Below, piece after piece: positions 1-9,542 of a stretch of DNA of 64,000 nucleotides. The first letter of the stretch is position 1. Every line of letters starts with the position of its first letter. This DNA comes from RDXT01 sp033762375 (GTDB lineage: Bacteria; Bacteroidota; Bacteroidia; J057): positions 496,001-560,000 of the forward strand of contig JANRLQ010000026.1 in the NCBI GenBank assembly GCA_033762375.1, written 5' to 3'. The notes beneath the pieces are model-generated. The model searched no databases and was not told where the DNA came from. It was given only the letters and a program-made list of their open reading frames with translations. The position numbers and the translations under genes are program-made.

Positions 1-47
1 CATTATGGCGCTGTGATTTCTGCCGCCCACGCGCACAACAACAGGAT

Positions 48-3000
48 ATGGACCTTAACAGACTTCCGTTTCTCCCACCGCATTTTTTTTATTACCAGTT
101 CACACCGGCCCATAAGCGGCTTTTTGTGGTGCTGATGCTGGTTACGATCATTGCCGCAGGTCTTTTTGTATATACCTACGAGGCCAGGGGCTTCTGGACG
201 CCCAAGGTACAGGAGGTAGCAGAGCTCAGCAGTGAGCCGCTATCTGCATTTACGGCCACACATGGCTATCGGAGCCTGGACGTACAACTTACGGTTTTTC
301 GTGCCTGGGTCACCTATGTGGCGGGGCCGCTGCTGCCATCGGCGATTCCGGCGATTATCTTTGGGGTGCTGCAAGTGCTAGCCTGGGCGACCCTGATCGG
401 GGCGCTGACGATGGTGCGCTCGCTGTGGATATATGCAGGTTATCTGCTCACGGCTTTTTTTATTCACTTTTCGGGACTGGCTGGTATGTTGCTGCCTGCT
501 TTGCCGTTTAACCTTGGTGAGGCGGGTCTGATGCTGCTGATACTCGGGACTGCCAGCCTTTTTCAGCTGGATATTCTGAAATGGGATCTCCCGTGGCGGG
601 TGCTGACCTTTGTGGTATTGCTGGGGTCGCTTACCGGGTCTGCTGCAGGTATGCATGGATGGGTGGCTCTCCATCAGATCGCAGGATCTTCTTTCCCGTT
701 TATGGTGGTTTTTAGTGTTGGATTTTTATTTTTTACGGGAAAAGAGCCTACCAACCTTCTGCTGCTCATTGCCACCAACCACCCTGAGCCTGCCCGGCGG
801 CTGGCATTCCCCTGGATAGTAGTGGCGCTGGTGCTGCTGGGGATACTGGAGTTTTTCTGGATTGAGTCTTTTCTGGACTTTGGTATACCCGGCGATCTAT
901 CACTCGGTATCCGGCCGGGTCATCTGTTGTTTTTAGCAGGTGTCTTTACCGTATTCACCTCCCAGAACCATTACAACCAGGTGAAAGGTGTATTTGGGCT
1001 GGCCTCTACCTACACATTTATTCTGATGGGTTGGGCTATATCGGTACTGGGATTTGTATTCTATTATACCTCAACGGGGGATCAGCTGTTTACCTATACC
1101 TTTGACCGTATTGCTGCCTTTTGTTTCATGGGTGTGGGGCTGGCGCACGTGTATTATGTGATGACTAATTTTTTGCCGTTGCTCCGCCAGCGGATCAACC
1201 TGTACTACCTGCTGGGCAATGGCCCTAAATTTGGGTTTGTGATGGTATGGCTGATGGGGTTGGTGCTGACCCTCCTGGGAGAGACCCGGGACGGCTGGAA
1301 GAGTCTGCCCTTGACGATGCATACCTATCTCGTACAGGCGGGAGACGAAGCGCTGATCAGACAAGATGCTGCTGGTGCGGCAGGACTCTACAGCCAGGCA
1401 CTGGATTTCGCTCCGGCAAGCGCCAAAGCACATTATAACCTGGCCTCTATCCGGCTGGCCCAGCCTGATCAGGCAGAAGACGCACTTCGGCACTATCTGG
1501 CGGCTACCCAATATACAGAATTGTCGTACGCCCGGATCAATGCCGCCGCACTGCTGAGCAGCATCGGACGTACTGACGAGGCGCGGGCGATCATGCAGGC
1601 CCATATTAACAAGGGGGGAACGGATGCGTATGTGAGCCATAACCTGGCCCTGACCTATGTCCAGGGATCATCTCCCAAGCCAGACTCAGCTATTTTCTGG
1701 CTGAAAAAAGCCCTTTTGGCGCAGCCTGATCTCTATGGGGGGTACAGCAACCTGGGGCTGATCTATGCCGACAACAAGCTGACAGATACGGCTGCCCGGT
1801 TTTTTGAGATCGTGCAGCGGGAAGCTCCTCCGTCAGGGGCAGCCCTCGCCAATGCGGTCTATTTTCACCTGAAAACGGGATCTCTGTCGCCTGACAAGTT
1901 TCCGGAATTAGCTGAAGGTCAGGATAAAACCCTTCAGTACAATCTTATGGCCCTGCGACTCCCGGCCTCAGACCCTATGCATATCCGCGCCCTGCGGGAG
2001 CTGGCAGACCGGGATCAACTGCCCGACGCTTACCTCCTGGATGTGCTGCGGTTGTTCAGGTCGGACTCAATCACGTATGCGATCAGCCGGGCAAGTTTTG
2101 CGGCGGAGACATTCCCCTCGGTAGCGCCATCCGTACATTTTCTGATGGGTGCCTTGTATTTTGAGCGGGGTGTGCCGGAGATGGCAGCCCAGTATTTCCA
2201 TAAGTCTGGTGTGGCAGGTAATCCGGCGGGATACTTTCAGGAGGCATTGATGGACCTGGACCGGCGCCGGATGGATACAGCCTTTGTGCGTCTGACCGCC
2301 CTGCGGGTACGTCACCGGGAGTTGTGGGATGCCTGCGGCAAAGAGTTGGCGATGCTTTATATGGCCTATGGACAGCCTGTGGCCGCAGCTACAGAGTCTG
2401 ATCTGTCCAAGCTCACCCAGCAAGAGCAGCTCCGGATGGGCATCTACGCCGATAGTATGCGTCAGTACATTTATGCACTGGAAATATACCGTCAGATGCT
2501 GGCCCAGGACTCCGGCACCTATTTGCCGTATCTCGCGATGGGCCGTATCTACAACCAGTACCAGGACTCGCTGGCTGGCGAAAATCTGCGTATTGGGCTC
2601 AAGATAGCACCAGAGGACCCGGAGTTGCGCCTGGCCTATGCTCGTTATCTGCTCGGCCAGCATCAATGGCAGTCGGTCGGTACATACATTCCTGATGCGC
2701 CTGTCACGGCAGAGGCCCTCAGGCTCCGTGCAGAACTGGCACTGGCGACAGCGGACACCCAGCAGGCACTGGTGTGGCTGGACTCACTGGTGCGGCATGA
2801 GCCGCTCGACACCCGGGGTATTCTGATGCTCTGCCAGCTCGCCGAGCGCCGGCAGGCCTGGGACCTGGGCAATGCTGTGATCACACAGGCACTCCAGCTG
2901 AATACAGCCAATGCATCACTCTGGTACTACTATGCAGTATTTTCAAGGGCATGGAGCATGAGCCAGGATGCTGGTTTTGGGGCCATCAAGGCGATTGAGC

Positions 3001-3074
3001 TGACCGATGACCCGGTCAGGCGCCAGGAAATAGCCACTATGTTTGCAGAGGAGATACGCCAGGCGGTCCCGTGA
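48..3074 (+). CDS. Polytopic membrane protein with C-terminal TPR array
   Basis: A 1008-residue protein in two halves. Residues about 25-415 hold many hydrophobic segments, roughly ten membrane spans with short loops. From about residue 430 to the end the sequence is soluble and helical, with TPR-like units of the kind A..LY..AL...P....A..NLA. This suggests an integral inner-membrane platform carrying a large protein-interaction domain. The ATG at 48 is the first in frame, and the 47 bases before it hold no gene that can be identified. No enzyme motif is recognised, so the function is unknown; a scaffold or assembly role is only inferred from the TPRs. The next gene, polyphosphate kinase, lies 81 bases downstream on the same strand. 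Confidence 0.85.
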   Translation: MDLNRLPFLPPHFFYYQFTPAHKRLFVVLMLVTIIAAGLFVYTYEARGFWTPKVQEVAELSSEPLSAFTATHGYRSLDVQLTVFRAWVTYVAGPLLPSAIPAIIFGVLQVLAWATLIGALTMVRSLWIYAGYLLTAFFIHFSGLAGMLLPALPFNLGEAGLMLLILGTASLFQLDILKWDLPWRVLTFVVLLGSLTGSAAGMHGWVALHQIAGSSFPFMVVFSVGFLFFTGKEPTNLLLLIATNHPEPARRLAFPWIVVALVLLGILEFFWIESFLDFGIPGDLSLGIRPGHLLFLAGVFTVFTSQNHYNQVKGVFGLASTYTFILMGWAISVLGFVFYYTSTGDQLFTYTFDRIAAFCFMGVGLAHVYYVMTNFLPLLRQRINLYYLLGNGPKFGFVMVWLMGLVLTLLGETRDGWKSLPLTMHTYLVQAGDEALIRQDAAGAAGLYSQALDFAPASAKAHYNLASIRLAQPDQAEDALRHYLAATQYTELSYARINAAALLSSIGRTDEARAIMQAHINKGGTDAYVSHNLALTYVQGSSPKPDSAIFWLKKALLAQPDLYGGYSNLGLIYADNKLTDTAARFFEIVQREAPPSGAALANAVYFHLKTGSLSPDKFPELAEGQDKTLQYNLMALRLPASDPMHIRALRELADRDQLPDAYLLDVLRLFRSDSITYAISRASFAAETFPSVAPSVHFLMGALYFERGVPEMAAQYFHKSGVAGNPAGYFQEALMDLDRRRMDTAFVRLTALRVRHRELWDACGKELAMLYMAYGQPVAAATESDLSKLTQQEQLRMGIYADSMRQYIYALEIYRQMLAQDSGTYLPYLAMGRIYNQYQDSLAGENLRIGLKIAPEDPELRLAYARYLLGQHQWQSVGTYIPDAPVTAEALRLRAELALATADTQQALVWLDSLVRHEPLDTRGILMLCQLAERRQAWDLGNAVITQALQLNTANASLWYYYAVFSRAWSMSQDAGFGAIKAIELTDDPVRRQEIATMFAEEIRQAVP

Positions 3075-3099
3075 TTTTGTAATTGCTTAACATGGTCTT

Positions 3100-3131
3100 T
3101 TTGCCGGTTATCATAATATTCTTCTAACTTG
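3100..3131 (+). promoter_or_regulatory. Possible Bacteroidota-type promoter for ppk1
   Basis: TTTG at 3100-3103 is followed after 21 bases by TAACTTG at 3125-3131. The latter is one T short of the TAnnTTTG -7 consensus. It lies 25 bases upstream of the preferred ppk1 ATG. The match is partial. Confidence 0.3.
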
Positions 3132-3155
3132 TGGACAGTTACAAGCTGTTCATAT

Positions 3156-5267
3156 ATGTTGCAGGATCATAGATTTTTCAACCGGGACCTCAGTTGGCTT
3201 TCGTTTAATTACCGGGTGCTGATAGAGGCGCGGGATACCAGCCTTCCGCTCTTTGAGCGCATCAAGTTCCTGGCGATATACTCATCTAATCTCAATGAGT
3301 TTTTCCGGGTACGGGTAGCCTCGATTCAAAGCTTGCGGGATGTACAACCTGGCCCTGTCAAAGAGCAGGACAAGGTACTGGCCGATATCTATGACGAAGT
3401 AAGCCGTCAGCAGGACGAGTTTGGGAGTATATTCCGGGAGCAGATATTGCCGGAACTGGAGCGCAACAATATATTTCTGATCCAGGGTCCTCCCCGCGAC
3501 ATGGTCCATCAGGAGTATGTGACAGACCTTTTTATGGAAGAGGTGCGTGCGTTTCTGCATCCTGAACTCCTCCGTAAGGACAAAATTGTACATTTCCTGC
3601 GGGACGGTGCTTTATATCACGTTGTCAAGCTCCGCAACAAACCCAAGCGTGGCGTAGCAGGTGCCGTCCTCGGAGATATCGCGACCCGCATGGTCAAAAA
3701 ACGTGTCCGCTACGCCCTGATTCAGGTGCCGACACATTACTTCCCGCGGTTTATTGTATTGCCCCGGATCGGAGACGCACACTATATCATGTTTCTCGAT
3801 GATGTGATCCGCTACAACCTGGAGCGGATATTCCCGGGATATATTGTACTCTCTTGTTATAGTGTCAAGGTAAACCGGAATGCGGACCTGCTCATAGAGG
3901 ATGAGTTTAGCGGGGACCTGGTGGAAAAAATCAGCGAAAGCCTCAAGCGGCGGCGTATCGGGATTGCATCCCGTTTTTTGTATGACCAGAATATGCCTGC
4001 CAGCATGCTGCGGTATCTGCGGGATACCTTCGGTATTGCACGTGAGGAGCTCATGACGGGTGGTACCTACCACAACTTCATGGACTTTTTTTCATTCCCC
4101 AATCCACTGGCGCCTCAGCTGGAGCGGGTGCCGATGCCTCCGCTCCCCCATGCTGATCTGGAAAGTTACTCCCTGATGCTGGCAGCGATCGGGGAGCAAA
4201 ACCGCCTCCTGCACTATCCGTACCAGTCCTATGACTATGTGATCCGGTTTCTGAACCAGTCTGCGATAGACCCGGATGTAAAAGAAATTTATACCACGCA
4301 GTACCGTGTCGCGTCCAACTCTGCCGTGGTGCAGGCACTGATACGTGCCGCACAGAATGGCAAGAAGGTAACGGTGTTTGTGGAGATCAAAGCCCGTTTT
4401 GATGAAGCCCACAACCTGACCTCTGCCCGGGAGATGGAGCAGGCAGGGGTACGCACGATCTACAGCATTCCTGGCCTCAAAGTACACGCGAAGGTAGCCC
4501 TGGTGATGCGCCAGGAAGGGGGGCGTATGCGTGGATATGCCTATCTGAGTACCGGTAATTTTAACGAAAAAACAGCACGTCTTTATACAGACCACGGGTA
4601 CTTCACGGCTGATCAGGAGGTGATCCAGGAGCTCCAGGAGGTATTTGCGTATCTGAATGATCAGGCCTATGTACCCCGTGAGTTCAAACATCTGCTCGTG
4701 GCCCCCTTCAATATGCGGAGGCGTTTTGTGGAAATGATCGAGCGGGAGGCCGCCCATGCCCGCGCGGGGAAGCCCGCCGACATCCTCATCAAGCTCAACA
4801 ACCTGGAGGATGAGCGCATGATCGAAAAACTCTATGAGGCCTCTCAGGCAGGGGTGCGCATCAGGCTGATCGTACGCGGTATATGCTGCCTGAGGCCAGG
4901 GGTTCCGGGCCTGAGTGACCATATCACGGTCACCCGGATTGTGGACCAGTACCTGGAGCATGCCCGTGCCTTTGTATTTCACAATGCAGGCGCCAATGAG
5001 TTATATCTCGGCTCTGCAGACTGGATGCAGCGCAATCTCAGCCGACGGGTAGAAGTGATCTTCCCGGTGACTGACGGGCAGCTAAAATCAGAGATATTTG
5101 CCATTCTCAAATTGCAATTGTCTGATAATGTCAAGGCTACCCGGCTCGATGCAGACATGGTCAATCACCCGATCCGGAATGACAACCCACCGCTCAGGGT
5201 ACAGCACGCGATCTACGGTCACCTTCAGCGACGTACCCTGCTGGATATTCTCCAGGAAGAAAGCTGA
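3156..5267 (+). CDS. ppk1: Polyphosphate kinase 1
   Basis: Makes long-chain polyphosphate from ATP, reversibly. The protein is 703 residues, normal for PPK1. The N-terminal domain begins FFNRDLSWLSFN, typical of the family. The phosphohistidine motif KVHAKVALV places the catalytic His at residue 444, followed by STGNFNEKTARLYTDHGYF. The second active-site histidine is near residue 609, followed by YLGSADWM.RNL.RRVE. An upstream TTG at 3129 is in frame, but the ATG at 3156 puts the conserved N-terminus right at the start and is preferred. No exopolyphosphatase or regulator is adjacent. Confidence 0.97.
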   Translation: MLQDHRFFNRDLSWLSFNYRVLIEARDTSLPLFERIKFLAIYSSNLNEFFRVRVASIQSLRDVQPGPVKEQDKVLADIYDEVSRQQDEFGSIFREQILPELERNNIFLIQGPPRDMVHQEYVTDLFMEEVRAFLHPELLRKDKIVHFLRDGALYHVVKLRNKPKRGVAGAVLGDIATRMVKKRVRYALIQVPTHYFPRFIVLPRIGDAHYIMFLDDVIRYNLERIFPGYIVLSCYSVKVNRNADLLIEDEFSGDLVEKISESLKRRRIGIASRFLYDQNMPASMLRYLRDTFGIAREELMTGGTYHNFMDFFSFPNPLAPQLERVPMPPLPHADLESYSLMLAAIGEQNRLLHYPYQSYDYVIRFLNQSAIDPDVKEIYTTQYRVASNSAVVQALIRAAQNGKKVTVFVEIKARFDEAHNLTSAREMEQAGVRTIYSIPGLKVHAKVALVMRQEGGRMRGYAYLSTGNFNEKTARLYTDHGYFTADQEVIQELQEVFAYLNDQAYVPREFKHLLVAPFNMRRRFVEMIEREAAHARAGKPADILIKLNNLEDERMIEKLYEASQAGVRIRLIVRGICCLRPGVPGLSDHITVTRIVDQYLEHARAFVFHNAGANELYLGSADWMQRNLSRRVEVIFPVTDGQLKSEIFAILKLQLSDNVKATRLDADMVNHPIRNDNPPLRVQHAIYGHLQRRTLLDILQEES

Positions 5268-5336
5268 CCTGTTCACTACGGGGCAGGATTGCCTTATTTG
5301 TGTATCTTGCGGAGTAATTTCCGTAATCCTTGCCTG

Positions 5337-6050
5337 ATGGTCCAAACCCTGTCTATTGTCATACCTGCTTATAATGAGGCCCGCACCATTCACCTCATCC
5401 TGGATAAAATACGGGAGGTGGAGCTGATCGCAGGTATCCAAAAGCAGATCATTATTGTCAACGACTGCTCTACAGATGGTACGGAGCAGGCAGTCCGCGC
5501 ATACATGGCGGATCATCCTGAGCTGCCGCTGCTCCTGCTGACACATACCGTCAACCAGGGCAAAGGCGCAGCACTGCATACCGGTATCCGGCAGGCACAG
5601 GGTGAATACATCATCATTCAGGATGCGGACCTGGAGTACGACCCACGCGAGTACAATGTCCTCCTGAAGCCCGTCATGGAGGGATACGCGGATGTAGTAT
5701 ATGGATCCCGGTTTATGGGCGGGAATCCTCACCGGATATTATTTTTCTGGCACTCAATCGGCAACCATTTCCTTACGTTTCTCTCCAACATGATGACAGG
5801 CCTGAACCTTACGGATATGGAGACCTGTTATAAACTCGTGCGGAGGGACCTGCTTCAGTCTCTGAGGCTGCAGGAAAAACGGTTTGGATTTGAGCCGGAG
5901 GTTACGGCCCGCATCGCACAGATCCCCCGTATCCGAATCTACGAGGTAGGCATATCCTATTATGGCCGGACCTACGAAGAGGGAAAAAAAATAGGCTGGC
6001 GTGACGGACTCCGGGCTATTTATTGTATTCTAAAGTACAAATTCATATGA
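5337..6050 (+). CDS. Family 2 glycosyltransferase, DPM1/polyprenyl-phosphate type
   Basis: A 237-residue GT-A fold enzyme that likely transfers a sugar from a nucleotide donor to a polyprenyl phosphate at the cytoplasmic face. It opens with LSIVIPAYNEA and carries the acidic metal/nucleotide motif DADLEYDP and GSRFMGG, as in dolichyl-phosphate mannose synthase-like enzymes. It has no C-terminal membrane segments, so it is of the soluble DPM1 type. The ATG at 5337 fits the family; an in-frame TTG at 5289 would add an unrelated 16 residues. Its stop overlaps the next gene's start (ATGA), indicating translational coupling with the methyltransferase. The exact sugar cannot be read from the sequence. 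Confidence 0.9.
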   Translation: MVQTLSIVIPAYNEARTIHLILDKIREVELIAGIQKQIIIVNDCSTDGTEQAVRAYMADHPELPLLLLTHTVNQGKGAALHTGIRQAQGEYIIIQDADLEYDPREYNVLLKPVMEGYADVVYGSRFMGGNPHRILFFWHSIGNHFLTFLSNMMTGLNLTDMETCYKLVRRDLLQSLRLQEKRFGFEPEVTARIAQIPRIRIYEVGISYYGRTYEEGKKIGWRDGLRAIYCILKYKFI

Positions 6051-6796
6051 CACTTCATACACAGGACTTTGCGTACCAGGAGGAGGACCGGGAGGGCCGG
6101 GCTACCCTGGAAGCCATCGCAGCAGCTGACCAGTTTAATACCTGGATGGCGACGACTGTCGCTGACTGGATGGTGCCCGGTACGGTACTGGAGGTGGGGA
6201 GTGGTATTGGCAATATATCAGCGTATTTTCTGGCAAAAGGATACCAGATTACCCTCTCAGACATTCGGCCTTCATACTGTGAGGAATTGACAAATATGTT
6301 TGCCGGATACAGCAACCTCCAGGGGGTACGTGCTGTGGATCTGGTGCACCCGGCGTTTGAAGCGGAATATGCGGACCTGCTGGGCAGTTTTGACAATGTA
6401 TATGCCCTCAATGTGATCGAGCATATAGAGGACGATAGCCTGGCCCTGGCCAACTGCCAGCGGCTGCTCCGTCCGGGGGGGCGCCTGATCATCCTGGTAC
6501 CGGCCTGGCAGGCATTGTACAATACATTTGACGTGAGCCTGCAACATTACCGGCGGTATACGGCTCGTACTATGCAGGCTGCCTTTAAGCGGGCTGGGGT
6601 CCCGGTGATCAAACATTTTTATTTTAATCTTATGGGCATAGCCGGCTGGTTTTTTTCAGGGCATATCCTGCGAAAAAAAGTGATTCCCTCCGGCCAGATG
6701 AAACTCTACAACCAGCTTGTGCCCGTATTTAAGCTGATAGATTGGCTCACGGGTCGCCGGGTGGGACTTTCGGTTATTGTGGTTGGTCAGAACTAA
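6047..6796 (+). CDS. Class I SAM-dependent methyltransferase
   Basis: A 249-residue Rossmann-fold methyltransferase. SAM motif I is VLEVGSGIGNIS, the acidic ribose-binding turn follows, then NVIEHIEDD and the post-motif LLRPGGRLIILVPA. This is the UbiE/Methyltransf_11 pattern. It overlaps the preceding glycosyltransferase by four bases and so probably acts on a glycolipid or glycan from that enzyme; this is inferred from context. The ATG at 6047 is used because it forms the ATGA overlap. Confidence 0.9.
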   Translation: MTLHTQDFAYQEEDREGRATLEAIAAADQFNTWMATTVADWMVPGTVLEVGSGIGNISAYFLAKGYQITLSDIRPSYCEELTNMFAGYSNLQGVRAVDLVHPAFEAEYADLLGSFDNVYALNVIEHIEDDSLALANCQRLLRPGGRLIILVPAWQALYNTFDVSLQHYRRYTARTMQAAFKRAGVPVIKHFYFNLMGIAGWFFSGHILRKKVIPSGQMKLYNQLVPVFKLIDWLTGRRVGLSVIVVGQN

Positions 6797-6804
6797 GCAC
6801 CAAA

Positions 6805-7929
6805 TTGGGTACAGACAGCGGCATACAGGATTGGATCGGCCTGCTCTATGCAGACAGGCGGCTGATAGACAGGCTCTATGCTGTCAGGCATACGCAAGGC
6901 CTGCCGTTGTCTGCCGTACTGCCCCTGACAGAGGAGGCGCGTCTGCAGCGGCTGGAAACCCAGGGGATCGTACACCAGTATGGAGGCTACTGGGTACTCA
7001 ACCCAACATTAGCCCGGTGGCTGGCGGTTTTTCACGAAGGGGAAGATACGCTGCCACTTCAAGCCCTGGCGGCAGCGCTGGAGATATTTAGCCGTATAGA
7101 CCAGACGCTGGATACCGGCCAGCCTGATCTGCCGGGAGCGATCGTCGCCGGGCGTAACCTGGTGGATGCGCTGCATCAGCTCACCTTCGGGTTGGATGCT
7201 CGCCAGCTTCGGCTGGCATCGGCGCCCCCGTCTGCTTATGCCCATCCCGATACATTACAGGCCGAGGTGCGCGAACTGACCACCCTGCTGGAGGCAGTCC
7301 GGCAAGCTGAGTACGCCAGCCATCTACGGGTGGCTGGTATGGATACGGCATCTCAGGTCAGCATGGCCTTGTTTGATGCCTGGGAAAAAGCCCGGGTGGC
7401 TGCCGGGCGCTATATCGCCCGATTGAACACCGCTCGTACCACCGCTGACGCAACAGATCGTTTTCAGTACCGCCTTGATCAGGTGCGGGCACACGCAGCG
7501 GATCCTGCGCTGGAAGCAGCGCTGGCTGCGTGGCCGTGGCCCCTGGCGCTGGACGAGCCCCTGAGCCTAAAACCCCGGCTCATGCTGTCCTGGATAGTGG
7601 GGGATGAGGCGCAGCCCCTGCTCCGGCGGCATGTCTTACGGGCTGCTAACCCGGCTGCTGCGCCGCCCTCCGGCATACCTGCGCCTGAGATCATAACCGT
7701 CTCCGGTAGTGCGTCTCTCCTGCAGGCATTTTTGGCACAGTCCGAAGACCTCCTGACATTTTTGCTGGCTCATCATGCAGCAGATATGCCGCCTGTCACG
7801 ACGGTTCAGCAGCAGTATGTATATCTGGCAGGCGTGGCCGGAAACCAGGTGCAGGTCACGGAGCGGTGGCGCTCCTGGGAGGGGTATGAGTTTGCCGAAA
7901 TACTGCCTGTAAAAAACACCCCGCAGTAA
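6805..7929 (+). CDS. Hypothetical protein, possible winged-helix N-terminus
   Basis: Not recognised. About 374 residues, rich in Ala, Leu and Arg, largely helical, with no signal peptide or membrane span. The first ~70 residues look like a winged helix (a helix pair, then RLQRLETQGIVHQYGGYWVLN resembling recognition helix and wing); the middle is helical and the C-terminus is mixed. The start is uncertain: a TTG at 6805, eight bases after the methyltransferase stop, gives a sensible protein, and no early in-frame ATG exists. It is the third gene of the glycosyltransferase-methyltransferase run. A kleisin-like or regulatory role is conceivable from the winged-helix-plus-helical layout but is speculative. 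Confidence 0.7.
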   Translation: MGTDSGIQDWIGLLYADRRLIDRLYAVRHTQGLPLSAVLPLTEEARLQRLETQGIVHQYGGYWVLNPTLARWLAVFHEGEDTLPLQALAAALEIFSRIDQTLDTGQPDLPGAIVAGRNLVDALHQLTFGLDARQLRLASAPPSAYAHPDTLQAEVRELTTLLEAVRQAEYASHLRVAGMDTASQVSMALFDAWEKARVAAGRYIARLNTARTTADATDRFQYRLDQVRAHAADPALEAALAAWPWPLALDEPLSLKPRLMLSWIVGDEAQPLLRRHVLRAANPAAAPPSGIPAPEIITVSGSASLLQAFLAQSEDLLTFLLAHHAADMPPVTTVQQQYVYLAGVAGNQVQVTERWRSWEGYEFAEILPVKNTPQ

Positions 7930-7990
7930 CCGGTTTTTTTGCTATCTTTACATTCATTCGACCGGCGTAGGCTGACTTGTTACCTGCTAC

Positions 7991-8500
7991 ATGAAATCTT
8001 CCTTTCACGACGAAGAAACCCAACAGTTTCGGGTATTGTATGACCAGTACTATGAAGCTGTACGTAATTTTATTTACTATAAATCAGGGGATATCAATCT
8101 GTCAGAAGACCTGACCCAGGAAGCATTCATGATTTTGTGGCGGAAACGGGAGACAATTGATGCCACCAAAGTAAAAAGTTACCTATACACGATTGCGCAC
8201 AACCTGTTTCTCAATGAAATAAAACATCAGAAAGTGGTACTGAAATTTAACCAGCAGCCTACTTCTACAGTTTCAAATGAGAGTCCGCAGTACCAGATGG
8301 AGGAGGAAGAGTTCAGGGCCCAGCTCCTCAAGGCCATATCTGATCTTCCGGAAAAAAACCGGGTAGTTTTCCTGATGAACCGGATGGAAAAAATGACCTA
8401 CAAGGATATTGCGGACAGCCTGGGTATCAGCATCAAAGCGGTAGAAAAGCGGATGCACAAAGCCCTGCAAGAGCTTCGCAACCTGAGTCCTAAAATTTGA
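7991..8500 (+). CDS. ECF RNA polymerase sigma factor, FecI-like
   Basis: A 169-residue ECF sigma factor. Region 2 carries DLTQEAFMILWRKRE and region 4 carries LPEKNRVVFLMNRMEKMTY followed by the helix-turn-helix KDIADSLGISIKAVEKRM. It is the first gene of a sigma / FecR anti-sigma / TonB-receptor series, the classic cell-surface signalling arrangement. The sigma factor is therefore probably held by the product of 8601-9527 and released when the receptor at 9543-12221 binds its ligand. A TATCTTTA at 7943-7950 resembles a -7 element, but no good -33 element is visible. Confidence 0.95.
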   Translation: MKSSFHDEETQQFRVLYDQYYEAVRNFIYYKSGDINLSEDLTQEAFMILWRKRETIDATKVKSYLYTIAHNLFLNEIKHQKVVLKFNQQPTSTVSNESPQYQMEEEEFRAQLLKAISDLPEKNRVVFLMNRMEKMTYKDIADSLGISIKAVEKRMHKALQELRNLSPKI

Positions 8501-8600
8501 CGAAAGAATTATTTACTTTTTGTTATATTTCAGGACAGCGGGTAGGGTATTTTTTCGTGCATCTGTATTGGGTGTAGAGAGTTACGGAATCATAAGCATC

Positions 8601-9527
8601 ATGGCCGATCACAATACAAACAATCAACACTTTGCTCACCACTTGGATCATCAGCATCACAACCAGTCAGCGCCTGATATTCACAACCCAGAGATTGAAT
8701 ATCTTGATCGCCTGATGGCGGGATGGACGGTTCCGGCTACCCGCACACGTGAGGAGGCCTGGGATCAGTTTAGAGCCAGCATAGCAGCCCGTCCGGCACA
8801 GGAGGCGCGTGTTATTGCGTTTTCCCCCAGACGGATCTGGGGAGCTGCAGCCGCTGCTGCAGCCGTACTCCTGATCTGTATATCCGGCGGTGTGTTTTTT
8901 ACACGTACCTCAGAGATTATAGCCCAGGCTGGCGAGACAGAGATGGTCAACCTGCCAGATGAGTCAGTCGCTACCCTCAATGCCGGCTCAGTGTTACGGT
9001 ATTCCTCTGCATCCTGGATGCTGGAGCGCCAGGTCAGCCTGGAAGGCGAAGCTTTTTTTCAGGTACAGCGTGGGAGCCAGTTCACGGTCAAAACCAGCGC
9101 GGGTGCCGTAGCGGTACTCGGTACCTCCTTTAATGTAAAACACCGAGGAGATATCCTGGAAGTGGTATGCCACACAGGTAAGGTATCCGTCACATCTGCC
9201 AACAGTCAGGTGGTTACCCTTATGCCAGGCCAGAAAGCCATCGCATCGGCTGACGGCGCGCTTACGGTATCACAGGTGATCACAGGTGACCAACCAGGCT
9301 GGATGAAGGGCATGTTTGAGTATGAGGATGTTGCTGTACAGGACGTGCTGGCCGAGATAGCCCGGCAGTTTGAGGTAACGGTAACCTATACAGGTCCGGC
9401 ATCCAAACGATTTACCGGTGTATTTTATGACCATGACCTAAGAGAAGCGCTCATTTCGATTTGTGATCCTATGGAATTATCATTTATATTTGACCATGAG
9501 CGAGGCATTACCGTTTCAGCTCGATGA
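8601..9527 (+). CDS. FecR-family anti-sigma factor with His-rich N-terminus
   Basis: A 308-residue inner-membrane anti-sigma factor. The cytoplasmic tail is followed by one membrane span near residues 75-97, then a periplasmic FecR domain (VNLPDESVATLNAGS, VSLEGEAFFQV, FTVKTSAGAVAVLGTSFNV) and a C-terminal DUF4974-like segment (MFEYEDVAVQDVLAEIARQF). The first 28 residues contain eight histidines (positions 4, 10, 13, 14, 17, 19, 20, 28), which is unusual and could bind metal. The ATG at 8601 is preferred; a longer in-frame reading from 8520 adds a sequence not typical of the family. It sits between its likely sigma factor and the TonB receptor. Confidence 0.92.
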   Translation: MADHNTNNQHFAHHLDHQHHNQSAPDIHNPEIEYLDRLMAGWTVPATRTREEAWDQFRASIAARPAQEARVIAFSPRRIWGAAAAAAAVLLICISGGVFFTRTSEIIAQAGETEMVNLPDESVATLNAGSVLRYSSASWMLERQVSLEGEAFFQVQRGSQFTVKTSAGAVAVLGTSFNVKHRGDILEVVCHTGKVSVTSANSQVVTLMPGQKAIASADGALTVSQVITGDQPGWMKGMFEYEDVAVQDVLAEIARQFEVTVTYTGPASKRFTGVFYDHDLREALISICDPMELSFIFDHERGITVSAR

Positions 9528-9542
9528 GTAAGCCATTGATTA

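Noticed and set aside
4092..4982. Long minus-strand frame of 296 codons inside ppk1
   Set aside because: Shadow of the conserved PPK1 gene; no recognisable domain.
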